Positions 1 through 10,898 of a stretch of 64,000 nt of DNA are shown one piece after another. Each line of letters starts with the position of its first letter. Position 1 is the first letter of the stretch. This DNA is from Neoscytalidium dimidiatum (Eukaryota; Ascomycota; Dothideomycetes; Botryosphaeriales; Botryosphaeriaceae): assembly GCA_037367355.1 (NCBI GenBank), contig CM074697.1, positions 2,108,001-2,172,000 on the forward strand, written 5' to 3'. A program made the position numbers and the translations under genes. Under the pieces are notes generated by a model. The model ran no database searches. It had not been told where the DNA came from and saw only the letters and a program-made list of their open reading frames with translations.

Positions 1-225
1 GCTACGAGACATGGTGCAAGTCGGCCTGTCCTCGTCCGCATGCATAGAGGCGAGAGCCTAAAGAGTAGATTAGCTCTAGACATTCGTAAAACGATAAAAC
101 AGTTTGCATACAAAGGAGTCAGTGTTGTGGGCAAAGTAGAAGTAGACCCCATCACGGGTCTTCTTCACACTCATGATTCCGATTGCGCCTGCAGAGTTGC
201 TGTGACGAACACTTGGGTGGCCTGG

Positions 226-2073
226 TTATAAATCACAGTCAGTAGCTGTATGCAAACGCAAAGCTGACAGGGAAAGGCCAGTACCCATAAACTCCTTTTC
301 AATCATGCCCCTCACGGCTTCCTCTTCAGGTACAGGCTGTAGCTTGTTCTCTTTATTCTTCTTGAGACTGTGATACAGCCTTTCTGCTCCTACAGTTGCA
401 GCCATAGTGGTGGCCATGTGTTCTCCAGTGCCGCTGGTAACTGTAGCAACAGAAACCTTTTCCTTGTCTTCGGGATCAGTAGGTACCACAGCTGCCCCTA
501 CACCGACGAGTGCAGCAGGACCAACTCTTCCACGATACTTCATCCCTATGCCACCTGATGAGGCTGCGCAAGCAATATTGCCATAGCAATCTACTGCAAT
601 GGCTCCCACGGTGTCAGTGATATGATCCTGACGAGGCTCAGAAGCTTGTGGCGGTATTTTCTCTTGGTCGGGTGCCTGATCCTGCGTGGAGTTGCGGTGA
701 GCTTCGGGTTGAGGCGGCAAGGGCGCACATTCGATAACGTGGCGAAGTTCTGATGATGTGCGTTGAGGCGCCTGCTGTTCAGAGGCAGGCGTCTCTGGCA
801 ATGGTTGGCCAATGGCCTCCTGGGGCGGAGGACTGGGTGTGAGTGAAGGAAGTTGTAGAGTTGCTGACGAGGATTCAGACTCTTCTTCGGATCCATCATG
901 CCATGCTTGAGATCTTCGCACGTGGTTATCTCCATGCTGGTATGCACTCAGTCCCGTATCACTCTCGACGTCGCTCATTTCCACGTCCGTGGCAGGACTC
1001 TGGTCTTGCTGCTTATTACTGGAGATTGAGGAGACTGTGGGTACCGTCTGGGTGCTGTTGATCAGAGGATTGTGAATAGCCTCCTGGAAAGTAGCCTGAC
1101 CTTGATCGAGATCTATTCGCGAAACGTCCGAAGGCAGGTTCGACATCCCCGAAGAATTCGATATACTACTTGAACTCGGCGAAGACCTGTCCGTTGTTGG
1201 CAAAGATTTAGGAGTTCTACTCTCTTGCATAGCTGGAATACCACGGAGCATCGTTTGTGTATGCTGGGTACGCAACCTTTTGCGCACCTGCTCCTCTTCC
1301 AGAGGGTCCAAAGTATCCGGAACGTATTCTGGTTGAGAGATTGGTGTGGATGTTAGGACCTTCGAGGCCCTCTTTTCCGCATGCTTCAGGTCCGACCTCC
1401 ATTTGAGCCAGCGTTCTCGAGCAGCTGGAGAAACCAGCACATCGTGCGGAAGGATCGACATTCCTTGGTCGAACGCAAAATCTGTGGCTCCCTGACCAAC
1501 AAGAAGATTTGGAGGGACGCGTTTGAGTAGCAGTGGCCTTGTGGTGTGGTCAAGTAGGACCCGCGCCAAAGATACTGGATTTTTGATTTCTGTGGCATTG
1601 TTAGACTCTTTGGGTGGAATCAGGGACGCATACTTACGAGCGACTGCACCGACTGCTCCGCTGCGGCCAAGATGGTCTACGACTATGGCGTCACACTCAA
1701 CGATCCCTTCAATTGATAGATTACTTCCGTAGCCGGCGTTGGTGATTTCACGGTCTTCTAGAATCTTGATCGCGACCTCCACAGCGTCGACCGAAGTGCC
1801 TCCATTTCGAAGTATGGCCATGGCAGTCTTTGCTGCACTACAAGTCAGTTAGCACCACTCGTATGTGGCCGAGCTCATCGGCTGGATGAGATTGGAGTGT
1901 CTTGTCTCAATCATAGTCAGAAGCTCGGTAGTGACTGAGGTGTGCGGGACTCACTCATTGCAAGCTTGAAGGTGCAGACCCTCGTTCTGTATGCTGTGGT
2001 AGCCAGCTCCGGCATGCACGAAGATAGCGCAGATGTCGCCTGCTCTGCGCCCCCGACCACTGCGAAAGGACAT
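226..2073 (-). CDS. Taspase-like threonine endopeptidase (asparaginase-2 / Ntn-hydrolase family)
   Basis: Two exons (2073-1955 and 1837-226, intron 117 bp) give 576 residues. The start was chosen because the ATG at 2073 leads into the family N-terminus, with the motif FVHAGAGYHS near residues 18-27; this is followed by NAGYGSNLS, and the catalytic Asp-Thr pair is in TDTVGAIAVD (Asp448/Thr449, codon at 612-610). In this family the proenzyme cuts itself before that Thr, which becomes the N-terminal nucleophile of the beta subunit; human taspase 1 then cleaves after Asp in nuclear regulators. The glycine-rich SSGGIGMKYRGRVG and TSGTGEH motifs are present. The protein is longer than the usual 420 residues because a Ser/Pro/Gln-rich stretch of about 230 residues sits between the two halves. 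Taspase and plain asparaginase are hard to separate by sequence; the motif order favours taspase. Substrate unknown. Confidence 0.85.
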
Positions 2074-3241
2074 TGTGCCGTCAGCCTCCGGGGTTTTTAT
2101 GGCCAGGCGAGATTCGTTGACGGCAGTAGGTTTCCAGAATGAGAGGCGGCGTCCAAGCCGGAGCAGCCTCGCGTCAAGATCCGATGATTGTCTCAGCTTG
2201 TCGGCCTTGTTCAGCTAATGTTTATCTGGCTCATAGAAACTATGCAGATGAGGGCTGAGTCGATGGGCCGTGGACACTCGAAGTGGAAAGTTGGAGACCC
2301 TGCAAACGGAATTCGACGAATAGCGCACCGCAGGGCTGATAGCTTGTAGTGGTTGATTGAGTGAGGTTATGCACTCAGCACAACGGCGTAGTAGCGTTGT
2401 GACTCTGTAGGAGCAGTCTGCTGGCGGAGATAAGGATAGCAGAGACGAGGATGATGCAGAAAAGTGTGATGGAAAGAATGGCGACCTCGGAGAGAAACTT
2501 TTCAACGCTCTTACTCACGCGGGCCGCGTCGATCGAAGAACGAGTGCAGAAGGTTCGTGATGAGGAAAAAGAGTTGAGGGTGACGTGAAGGAAACAGGAG
2601 GCTCAGGACAGGATTGTAGAGGATGCTGTTGCTGGCGACACGCGAGGTTGCCGCCTTCCATGGTGAGGTAGGCAAGAGCGCGTGGGTGCTGCAGCGCGAT
2701 CAAGCTCTGTTATCGCTCCATCTACACAGTGACTGCCCGCTGTTCGCGCCCCACGGTATTCTGTTGGACACAGCACTCTCAATGATTAATATCAAGCTCT
2801 ACTTGAGATCTCCGCCCCTTGAGCTTGGAGGCGGGTGCACGAGGCACGTTCTGTGCGAGCGAATTATGGACCAGCACAAGTAAATCGCGGACATCAACAC
2901 CAGAGTCACTTTGAGCACTCCAAATGTCGGCGGGAGAGTCACCGCGTAGATGCTGGACAAGGGGACGGCGTGGCAAAGGCGACGTAGTCGGGCATGCAGG
3001 GTGGAAGAGGCCGGAGCTTGGCGTGGGCGGAGCGATGATGCAGCGCGCCAGCGGCTGGCGGGGCGCGGAAAGCCCCCATTGGGTTTCGAGCGCCCGCCCT
3101 CGTCCATCGACCTACATCACCCCCGAGCCCTACCAGGCAGCCCTCCACCATATCCAGCGCTGGGCCGTCTTCTCCCGCCTGCAACCTCGTTCATTTCTCG
3201 CCGCTCAAACCGAGTTGTAGCCGCAGGCCCCTCTCTCCATC
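2074..3241. other. Divergent intergenic region between the taspase-like gene and ARP3
   Basis: About 1.17 kb that must hold both promoters and 5' leaders, since the flanking genes point away from each other. The short open frames here on both strands have low-complexity translations, no family match I recognise and no splice pattern that extends them. No TATA box stands out. Confidence 0.5.
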
Positions 3242-4809
3242 ATGGCTACTCAGACCCCCGCCGTTGTCATGGACAAGTGAGCTAGCTCCCCGACACCGCC
3301 GAGATCCCCTCCGCTGGCCTGAGACCCCCGCAACTAACCATTGAACCGTTGACAGCGGCACGGGATACTCGAAGCTAGGTACGCTGGATATGGTCGCCAT
3401 GTATGCCTAAGCCCCTCGTTGACCCTTCCCTCCTAGGTTTCGCCGGCAACGACTCCCCCTCGTTCGTCTTCCCTACCGCCATCGCGACGAAAGCCGCCGG
3501 GGGTGGCGCTGGTGGCTCCGGTTCTGGTCGCCCCGCCGTTGTGAATAAACCCTCATTCCTCACTGGTGGTGCCGGCCCTGGCGGACACTTGTCAGGGAAG
3601 CGCGGAACTGAGGACCTGGACTTCTTCATTGGAGATGAGGCCCTGGCCGCCTCCGCTGGCCCTGGTATGCAACAATGGAAGGACAGGCGCGCAGAGAATG
3701 AAGTACGGATAGTTAACTCATGCAGGCTATGGACTCCATTATCCTATTCGTCACGGCCAAATCGAGAACTGGGTAAGCTACATCAAGCTTCGGTAGGTAT
3801 GAACGGAGGCTAACAAGTGTAGGACCATATGGAACGCTTCTGGTCCAATTCGATATTCAAGTACCTTCGTGTCGAACCCGAAGACCATTACTTCCTGTTG
3901 ACTGAGCCTCCGCTCAATCCGCCGGAGAACCGTGAGATGACGGCGGAGATTATGTTCGAGTCATTCAACTGCGCTGGTTTGTACATTGCTGTGCAGGCTG
4001 TCCTTGCGCTTGCTGCCTCGTGGACATCGTCCAAGGTTACCGATCGCTCCCTTACTGGTACTGTCATCGACTCCGGTGAGGGTGTTACCCACGTTATTCC
4101 TGTCGCAGAAGGATACGTCATTGGCTCGAGCATCAAGAGCGTTCCGATTGCCGGAAGGGATATTACATACTTTGTTCAGCAGCTGCTTCGTGACAGGGGC
4201 GAGCCCGACAGCAGCCTTAAGACGGCGGAGAGGATCAAGGAGGAGTTCTGCTATGTCTGCCCCGATATCGTCAAGGAGTTCTCCAGATATGACAGGGAAC
4301 CTGATCGGTTCGGCAAGCACGAGGTCAAGTACCCTAACGGCAAGACTGTGAATGTGGATGTTGGCTACGAGCGCTTCCTCGCACCCGAGATCTTTTTCAA
4401 CCCCGAGATTTACTCCAGCGACTTTTTGACGCCGCTGCCCAACATTGTCGATACCGTCATCCAGACTAGCCCCATCGATGTCAGACGTGGTCTCTACAAG
4501 AACATTGTTCTCTCTGGAGGTTCCACCCTGTACAAGGATTTTGGTCGCCGTCTTCAACGCGACATTAGACACTTGGTTGATGCTCGTATCAAAGCGTCAG
4601 AGGCAAGGAGCGGTGGTGCTAAGAGTGGCGGCCTGGACGTGCAGGTCATCACGCACAAGAGGCAGCGTCACGGTCCGTGGTTCGGTGGCAGTTTGTTGGG
4701 CCAGACGCCGGAGTTCAGGAGCTACTGCCACACCAAGGCAGAGTACGATGAGATTGGACCCAGTATTGTGCGTCGCTTTGCCCTGCTCGGTGGCCCGGGA
4801 AGCACGTAA
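3242..4809 (+). CDS. arp3: Actin-related protein 3, Arp2/3 complex subunit
   Basis: Five exons (3242-3276, 3356-3378, 3437-3664, 3726-3772, 3823-4809) encode 439 residues, close to the usual 420-440. Arp3 and Arp2 form the template that starts a branched actin filament; it acts in the cytoplasm at endocytic patches and growing tips. The N-terminus has the actin phosphate-1 loop ([16 protein letters not shown], assembled across two introns), then [35 protein letters not shown] (phosphate 2), [18 protein letters not shown] and the C-terminal WFGGSLL and [14 protein letters not shown] Gly/Ala-rich insert near residues 33-60 lies in the exposed subdomain 2 region. Introns cluster at the 5' end, as often in fungal actin-family genes. 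Very secure call. Confidence 0.97.
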
Positions 4810-5550
4810 AGAAAGATACATAGGTGCCTTCGCACAATACATGGGGAGGGGGTTGTGGATGTCGATACACCGGGAGCCGTTCAGGACGGAAAAAATGGTG
4901 CATTTCGAATGTGCGAGGAGTTGGAACAAGAAACCTTCGGAGATAGCAAATCATAATCAAAGCTGATGAATGACCAGAGCCAGGGCAATGCTGTGTTCAG
5001 GATATAGGGTGCAATATTAACAGCAGCAACAGCAGCACCAGCAGCACTCGAGCTGCTTCTGAGGGATGGTTGAACTGATCGAAGACCGCAGCTGCAGATT
5101 AAGCGCGCTCGTAGGCTGGCCGGGGCGGGTGAGTGGAGCAGATGGAGACGAGTGGACTGGATCCTAACGGTGGGGGAGCACGAATGGAGTATGACGGGGA
5201 ACATGGTTAACAGCGTCTGCCATGGAAGCTGGCTGGACCGTCCTCCCAATTTCCGCGGCGCCAATCAATGCGGGAGCACCGCGACATCCTGAGACTGCGC
5301 GACCAGCATCAGATTGAGCGCGACAGCATCTTGCCTCAGGCGGGCGCATACAAGAGCGGGCAGCGGCCCCCTGATGGCCGCGCGAGGAGGCACACCGATG
5401 CTTCTCAGGCTTGACGAGCGGCGGTGACGCGCAATTGGCTGGCGGGGCGGCGTCGGAGAGCGTCCGGCGGAGATCAAAGCTCCTCCCTCGTCACCTCTTG
5501 ACTTCAAGCTACCTAGTCTTAGGGCCCGGCGAGGCTTGACACCCGTGAAG
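4810..5550. other. Intergenic region between ARP3 and the telobox gene
   Basis: About 740 bp holding the ARP3 3' end and the promoter of the next gene. A CAG-type run is seen near 5020-5050. No open frame here has a recognisable product or splice structure. Confidence 0.45.
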
Positions 5551-7669
5551 ATGGTCAGACCGCTGGATCTCTGTATGTCGACCGGCCTCAGATCTCCTTC
5601 CTCTTCCTCGAGGCTCACGGCCCGCGAGTCGTTGCCGCGCCTTTCCCGGGTTCAGCTCACTGACGCGCTCACCAGCAAGCGACTCGCCCGCCGTCCCGGC
5701 GCAGGCTCCCGCATCCTCAACCACCAGCCCTACCGGTGCCCGCGCTCCCAAGCGCCCTGCTCAAGCCATAAGCACTCCCCCGAAGCGCTTGAAGTCGCAG
5801 CCTCTCGGCCCGCAAGCCCTCAATGGCCCGCACCCGCCACAACCCGTCCAGCAGGGCGGCCTATCACTGCACCAACCCGCTCCCGCCGACCAGAGCAATG
5901 CCTTCGCCGTGAACTACACCCCGACGGCCACTTCAGGCCCTGAGAGCTTCGTGGCTCCGTTCGGTCCTAGCTGGAGCCAGATGCCCTCCAGTTACTACGA
6001 CAACAGCTTTGCCGTGCCAATGGCCCAGCAGCCTTTCGCGCCGTCCTACGACCAGCAGTTCGTCACTCAACCATCTCCCATATACAGCGAGTCATATTCT
6101 CCGGCAGCAGATGTCAATCCGGAGCTGGTGAAAACCCTTCCATCGCTGGAGAAGTTGTCCAGTCGGATTCTTGCCCTGCTGGGGCAGCATTCCTTCCAGG
6201 ACACGCTGAACGCCGTGACCAAAGTTGACACCCCGGCGGGTCAAGAGTACGCCTCGCTCAAGAGCCTCTTCGACCAACAATTCAAGCAGTATAGCCAAGG
6301 CAACCCATTCATAGATGCTAAAGCGCAGCATCTGGATGGCCAGCAGCATTTCTCCATCGTGCGCAAGGCTAATCTGGCAGCTTTTGTGAGCAGTATCTTC
6401 GGTGGACAGGAAGTCAGTCTTGATGAACTGAATAAGCACTTTTTGGACATATTTGTGCCTCCAGAGGGCAGGTTTCTGAAATGGCAGGGTGGTTTGTATT
6501 TGGAGCTGAAAACGCAAGCTTACATCAGAGAGTTGATGAAGGGTGAGAAGCGCCAGGGCGTCATAGATCGCTTGTTCCCCATCGATCTGGCCGAAAGGAT
6601 GCTGGCCCGGCACCCGGAGATCAAACAGCTCTCTCCCCCGGAGCTGGAATTTGTGAAATCCGTCGCCCAACGACGGCAGTATCTCCTTGCTGAGCCCGAC
6701 AATGTCGAAGCGCGGATCCTGCTGCCTAGGAAATACGGTTGGAACGACTTCCTGAGAGAGGTCAACACTTGCATTGGGAAGAACATGGACGGCTCTGCGA
6801 CAAGTCGCCAGAGCTCCCAATCGTCCATGTACAGCAACGCAGGCCCTCAAGGTATTAGTCCAGGAGGCTATTACCCTCAGATGCAGGACGCCGTCGGTGG
6901 GAACTATGATGAGACCATCACCAGAGCAGCGCTGATGGCCCATGCAGCGCTCCATGGGCAACAACCCACCAATAGTTCAGATGCTCAGCCCAATGCCATA
7001 TCCTTCTATCAAGCTTATCCTCAAGTTGCTCAACAGCACCAACCCTCCCTTCCGGCAAACAAGAATCAAAATCCTCCAAGTCCGATTGCAGTCCAGAGCG
7101 CCCCTACACAAGTGCTTTATGACCGGGCTCGCTCGGCGTCGACAGTTCGTGCGCCACCGAATTCCCGAAAGCCGGGCGCTGCAAATCAACGAAGGCCGTG
7201 GAGTATCGAAGAGGAGCGGGCTTTGATGGACGGGCTCGATCGCGTGAAAGGGCCCCACTGGAGTCAGATCTTGGCGTTGTATGGACCTGGCGGAACCATC
7301 TCCGAGATCCTCAAAGATCGAAACCAGGTTCAGCTGAAGGACAAGGCCAGGAACCTGAAACTCTTCTTTTTGAAGAGTGGGGTTGAGGTGCCCGTGTACC
7401 TGCAAGGCGTGACGGGGGATCTTAAGACTAGGGCTCCGGCGCAAGCGGCGAAGCAGGAGGCTCTGGCGAAGCAGCGGAGAGAAGAACAGGAGGGGAAGAT
7501 GAGAGAACAGCGCATGCAGATGGATGCTGCTGCCGTTTTAGCGGCTGGCAGATGGCCCGGTGCTGCCGAGCCGTTCTCTCAGATGGGCTTCGCCGCTCCC
7601 CAGAGCCATGCGGCTATTGACCCTTCACTTCGAACGAGTGACGGATCCGGCAATGCTCATGAGCTGTGA
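5551..7669 (+). CDS. tbf1: Telobox Myb protein, Tbf1/TRF-like DNA-binding factor
   Basis: A 22-nt first exon (5551-5572) joins a long second exon (5676-7669) for 671 residues. The C-terminal third has one Myb/SANT repeat starting RRPWSIEEERALMDG (about residue 511), with the telobox signature VQLKDKARNLKLFF at about 555-570. In this family that helix reads TTAGGG repeats at telomeres and at gene promoters. Residues about 120-340 are a compact, mostly helical region without low complexity, in the place where Tbf1/TRF proteins have their dimerisation domain. The flanks are Pro/Gln/Ser-rich and probably disordered. The nucleus is the expected site. The tiny first exon is inferred from a clean GTATGT donor and phase match. 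A TRF/Taz1-like telomere protein is the alternative name for the same family. Confidence 0.85.
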
Positions 7670-8608
7670 AAGTTGAGAACTGGCGTTCGGATTTCATTGT
7701 CGGCGAGCGGGATTGGTCTCCTATTTCCTTCGGTAGAGCAGGTCTGGGTGGTGAAGACGGGGGCATGGGGTGTTTTGGGCGGTAATGGTACAGTACATAC
7801 ATTCGTTTGATGGATGGAGGACTTACGGTTTTATGTTGGAGGGACGTAGTATGTGGGTCTTGGTCAACTTGCCCAGATGGGGCAGCTTGCGAGAAAAACG
7901 ACAGTATGATACCCGAAATATGAATAGATTAGGTAGCGATCTCGTACTGTAGTAATTGCTAGCTGCACTGGAATGGAGAGCTTGTTGGTGTGGATACGGT
8001 GTCCTGGTTGGGAAATGGATAGCTACTTAAGCACCGGGTTGAGCAATTTAATACGCTCATTCGTACTGGGGTAGATCCGGTCGCTGCTTAGCGCCAAATA
8101 TACGAGACTGAACACGAGCTGGGGCGGTTGTGGGGTTCTCGGTGGGTTTTGGTGTCTTAATCTGCATAGTTAAGTTGCTTGAACAAGAATGCACTTATCG
8201 TGATAAATGCTCCGACTGCGGGTCCAGATGTACATACTTTCTGAAGCTCATTAGCAATAAGCGTCGGCTGCAGCGTCCATATACGAAGTACGCGTATGAA
8301 AGCGGGACAGATATCTTTGAATAGCGGCTTAATGTGAAGCACTGGGAAGAAGCATGCGGGCGTCTCGAGCATTGCCGCGCCGCGCTCTGATTGGACGGTC
8401 GCGCCCCGGGCAATCAACGTCAGCGGAGGCATGTGTCTCCGCACGGGCTTGGGGCTGGGCGATTAGATACAACAGTACATTCGCGACAAACCATTCCTGC
8501 ATAACCACGGTGACACCCTCGCCCTCGCAGCAAGTCAACCCCCACGCGCGTCAGGTGCCCTAGGTCGCAACGCCCCCTCATACCCTGACAAATCACACGC
8601 TTGCGACC
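7670..8608. other. Intergenic region between the telobox gene and TAF10
   Basis: About 940 bp of 3' end and promoter. No open frame with a recognisable product on either strand. Confidence 0.45.
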
Positions 8609-9524
8609 ATGTCGTCCGACAACCCTGGCGCCAGCGCCCAGCCTGGCGAGCTCAACACCCTGGCCAACACCACCGAGGTCAAGGAGGAAGAGCTGGACGC
8701 CTCCATCACCGCCGACATTGCTTCTGCCGACCACCAGCCCGACGCCATGAATATTGACGGCGCGAACGACGAGAACAGCCAGGCACCTGGTGCGTCTAAC
8801 CCTCCTGGCGCGGACAGCATCATGGGCGCGCCGCCCGCCAGCGAGCTCCGCATCCCAACCAAGAAGGACGCGAGCCTGCGCGAGTTCATCAGCAAGATGG
8901 ACGACTACGCACCCATTGTACGTGTCTCCCAATCTCGCTTCCCCACCTCCCAAACAGATCGCAATGACTACTTCTTCGACGTAGCCGTTGCCACAAGCCG
9001 ACGACACCACCATCACTACCACCGTCAACACCGACGTCACTGCTAACCACCACCCCGGCCCGCAGATTCCGGACGCCGTCACGAACTACTACCTCACACT
9101 CGCGGGGCTGCCGCCGCCGCCGCAGACCCCGCCGCACCTGGCGCGCTTGCTCGCGCTCGCGACGCAGAAGTTCATCGCCGACATCGCCGCCGACGCGTAC
9201 CAGTACTCGCGCATCCGCTCCTCCAACACGACCTCCAACAACCCCATGGGCGGTCTCGGCGGCGCCGCGGGCTTCGGCATGATGGGCGCGCCCGGCGCTG
9301 CTGGTGGCGGCGGTGCTGCTGGCGCGGCGGGCGGCGCGGGCGGCGCGGCTGGAAAGGAGAGCGGGCAGCAGGGGAAGGGCGTCAACTTGGGCGTGCAGCG
9401 ACCCGGATACGGCGGCGGTGGCCAGGGCGGCAGTCAGGGCCGGACCGTGCTGACGATGGAGGATCTGGGCATGGCGGTCGGCGAGTATGGGGTCAATGTC
9501 AAGAGGGGTGAGTTCTACAGGTGA
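8609..9524 (+). CDS. taf10: TFIID/SAGA subunit TAF10
   Basis: Two exons (8609-8917, 9066-9524) give 255 residues. The histone-fold region begins [14 protein letters not shown] and continues across the 148-bp intron as [14 protein letters not shown], then [16 protein letters not shown] and DAYQYSRIR, and after an insert ends [19 protein letters not shown]. This is the TAF10 histone fold, which pairs with TAF3/TAF8 in TFIID and with SPT7 in SAGA. The N-terminal 80 residues are acidic and Ala/Pro-rich. A Gly/Ala-rich insert of about 55 residues (9240-9420) splits the last two helices; loops of variable length there are normal in fungi, but this one is long. The splice site falls inside the invariant DYxPIIPD motif, which fixes the model. 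Confidence 0.95.
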
Positions 9525-10025
9525 ACGTGGATAACGGTTTCGAAGAAGTTCCTTATCCCTTACTCTTCTCGATGACTGGACGTCCTTTTTTTTTTTTTTT
9601 TTGGAAGAACTAGTACGGGGATTAAAGGTTCATGGCAATGGGTTATTGGAGTTCATGGCGCCGATGAGAATGGCACGCATGGAATTATGGGACTGGTTGG
9701 TTTTCTTCCTTTTGCGGTAATCAATGCTTCCTGGGCTAGGAAAGATACCTGGACGTATTCAAAAAGAGAAAATGGGATTGTCACCCCTCTAACACCGCAA
9801 CCAGTTTGTCGCAGGTTGTTTTGAAGTTTGTATATGTGCTCCGAAATTGTAGGCGGTCAGGACAAGGCACATATTGTGTTCGATTGAGCTTTTAGCATGT
9901 CTGTAGACAGGCTAGATGATACATAGAAAGCACGCCTGTTGTGGCACGGTTTGATGAGAACGCCCACCCATTTGCATCCAGATATACAACGCCAATGGTT
10001 TGAATAGAGCCACGAGTTATTTTCT
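9525..10025. other. Convergent 3' region between TAF10 and RSM19
   Basis: About 500 bp between two converging genes, with a run of 17 T at 9586-9602. It most likely holds both 3' untranslated regions. No further gene is visible. Confidence 0.5.
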
Positions 10026-10550
10026 TTATTTGTTCTTGGTCTGCTTGTACGAGAACCTCTTTCTAGTCCTACATGGTATACAGTCGTCAATAAGACGCGC
10101 TCCTTGCTCCTTTCACTGGGTGGGAGAACCTACGCCGCGAATTCACCGAGTTTGTACCCGACCATGTCCTCAGTGATGGTCACCTCGTTGTAGTTCTTGC
10201 CGTTGTGAATCATGAACTTAAGTCCCACGAAGTTGGGCAGGATCACGGCGGATCGTGCCTGCGTCTTGATCGGCGGGATACGCTCTCCGAGTTTAGGACG
10301 GAAGATGGGAAGACTATGGCCGAGGTTAAAGGAGTTTCTTCTTGGGACGACGATTGCTCGTGGATGTGGGTGTGCAATGGTGGAGGTAGGCGGATAGTAA
10401 TGGGGCCAGCATTGTAATGATCGACTTACGGAACGATGTGAGGTCCTGTGGTGAGAGAGTTAGTACGTATTGGAAGAGATGAGGGTAGAGACAGTGCGCG
10501 CGAATACCTTTCCAAACGGAGCGCGCGCGCAGCGCCCGCGTTGGCAGCAT
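10026..10550 (-). CDS. RSM19: Mitochondrial small-subunit ribosomal protein uS19m (Rsm19)
   Basis: Four short exons (10550-10508, 10445-10430, 10313-10134, 10068-10026) make 93 residues, the normal family length. The core reads [17 protein letters not shown], then [16 protein letters not shown] and GYKLGEF, and the last exon supplies the conserved basic tail [13 protein letters not shown]. uS19 sits in the head of the small ribosomal subunit near the A-site finger. A reading that stops at 10132 looks possible but would lose this tail; the donor inside it (GTAGGT at 10133) and the acceptor at 10069 restore the family C-terminus. One exon is only 16 nt, so automated annotation could easily miss or truncate this gene. 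It shares a 348-bp promoter with MRE11. Confidence 0.93.
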
Positions 10551-10898
10551 TGTTGGCTCGGGTAAAGTGCTAATGCGGAGCTGCGGGTGCGGAGGTCGTG
10601 CGGTACTGTCGCTGGGAAAGTTCGACGCTTCTCGGCGGCCAAGGCCGAGCGAGCGGAAGAGCCGCGGCGGCGATGTCATGCCGATCGCTCAGCTACACAC
10701 CAGGCAGCACTGCGCGACAAGACGCGTCTTCCGCCTGACTACGCGCGTTGGTGGCCGTGGACTGAGGTCTCCTTGCGCTCAATTCTTGTCCCGTTGGTCA
10801 CTGAACGCAGCACATTAGCAAGCGCCATCCTGCACCTACTTCACCTGCAAGCTGAAGCTCTTCCAACATACTTGTGAACGAGCACCGCCGTTCTCAAA
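10551..10898. promoter_or_regulatory. Shared promoter of RSM19 and MRE11
   Basis: 348 bp between two start codons facing away from each other. It is GC-rich toward RSM19. Both promoters must lie here unless they extend into coding sequence. I do not see a clear TATA box. Confidence 0.45.
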
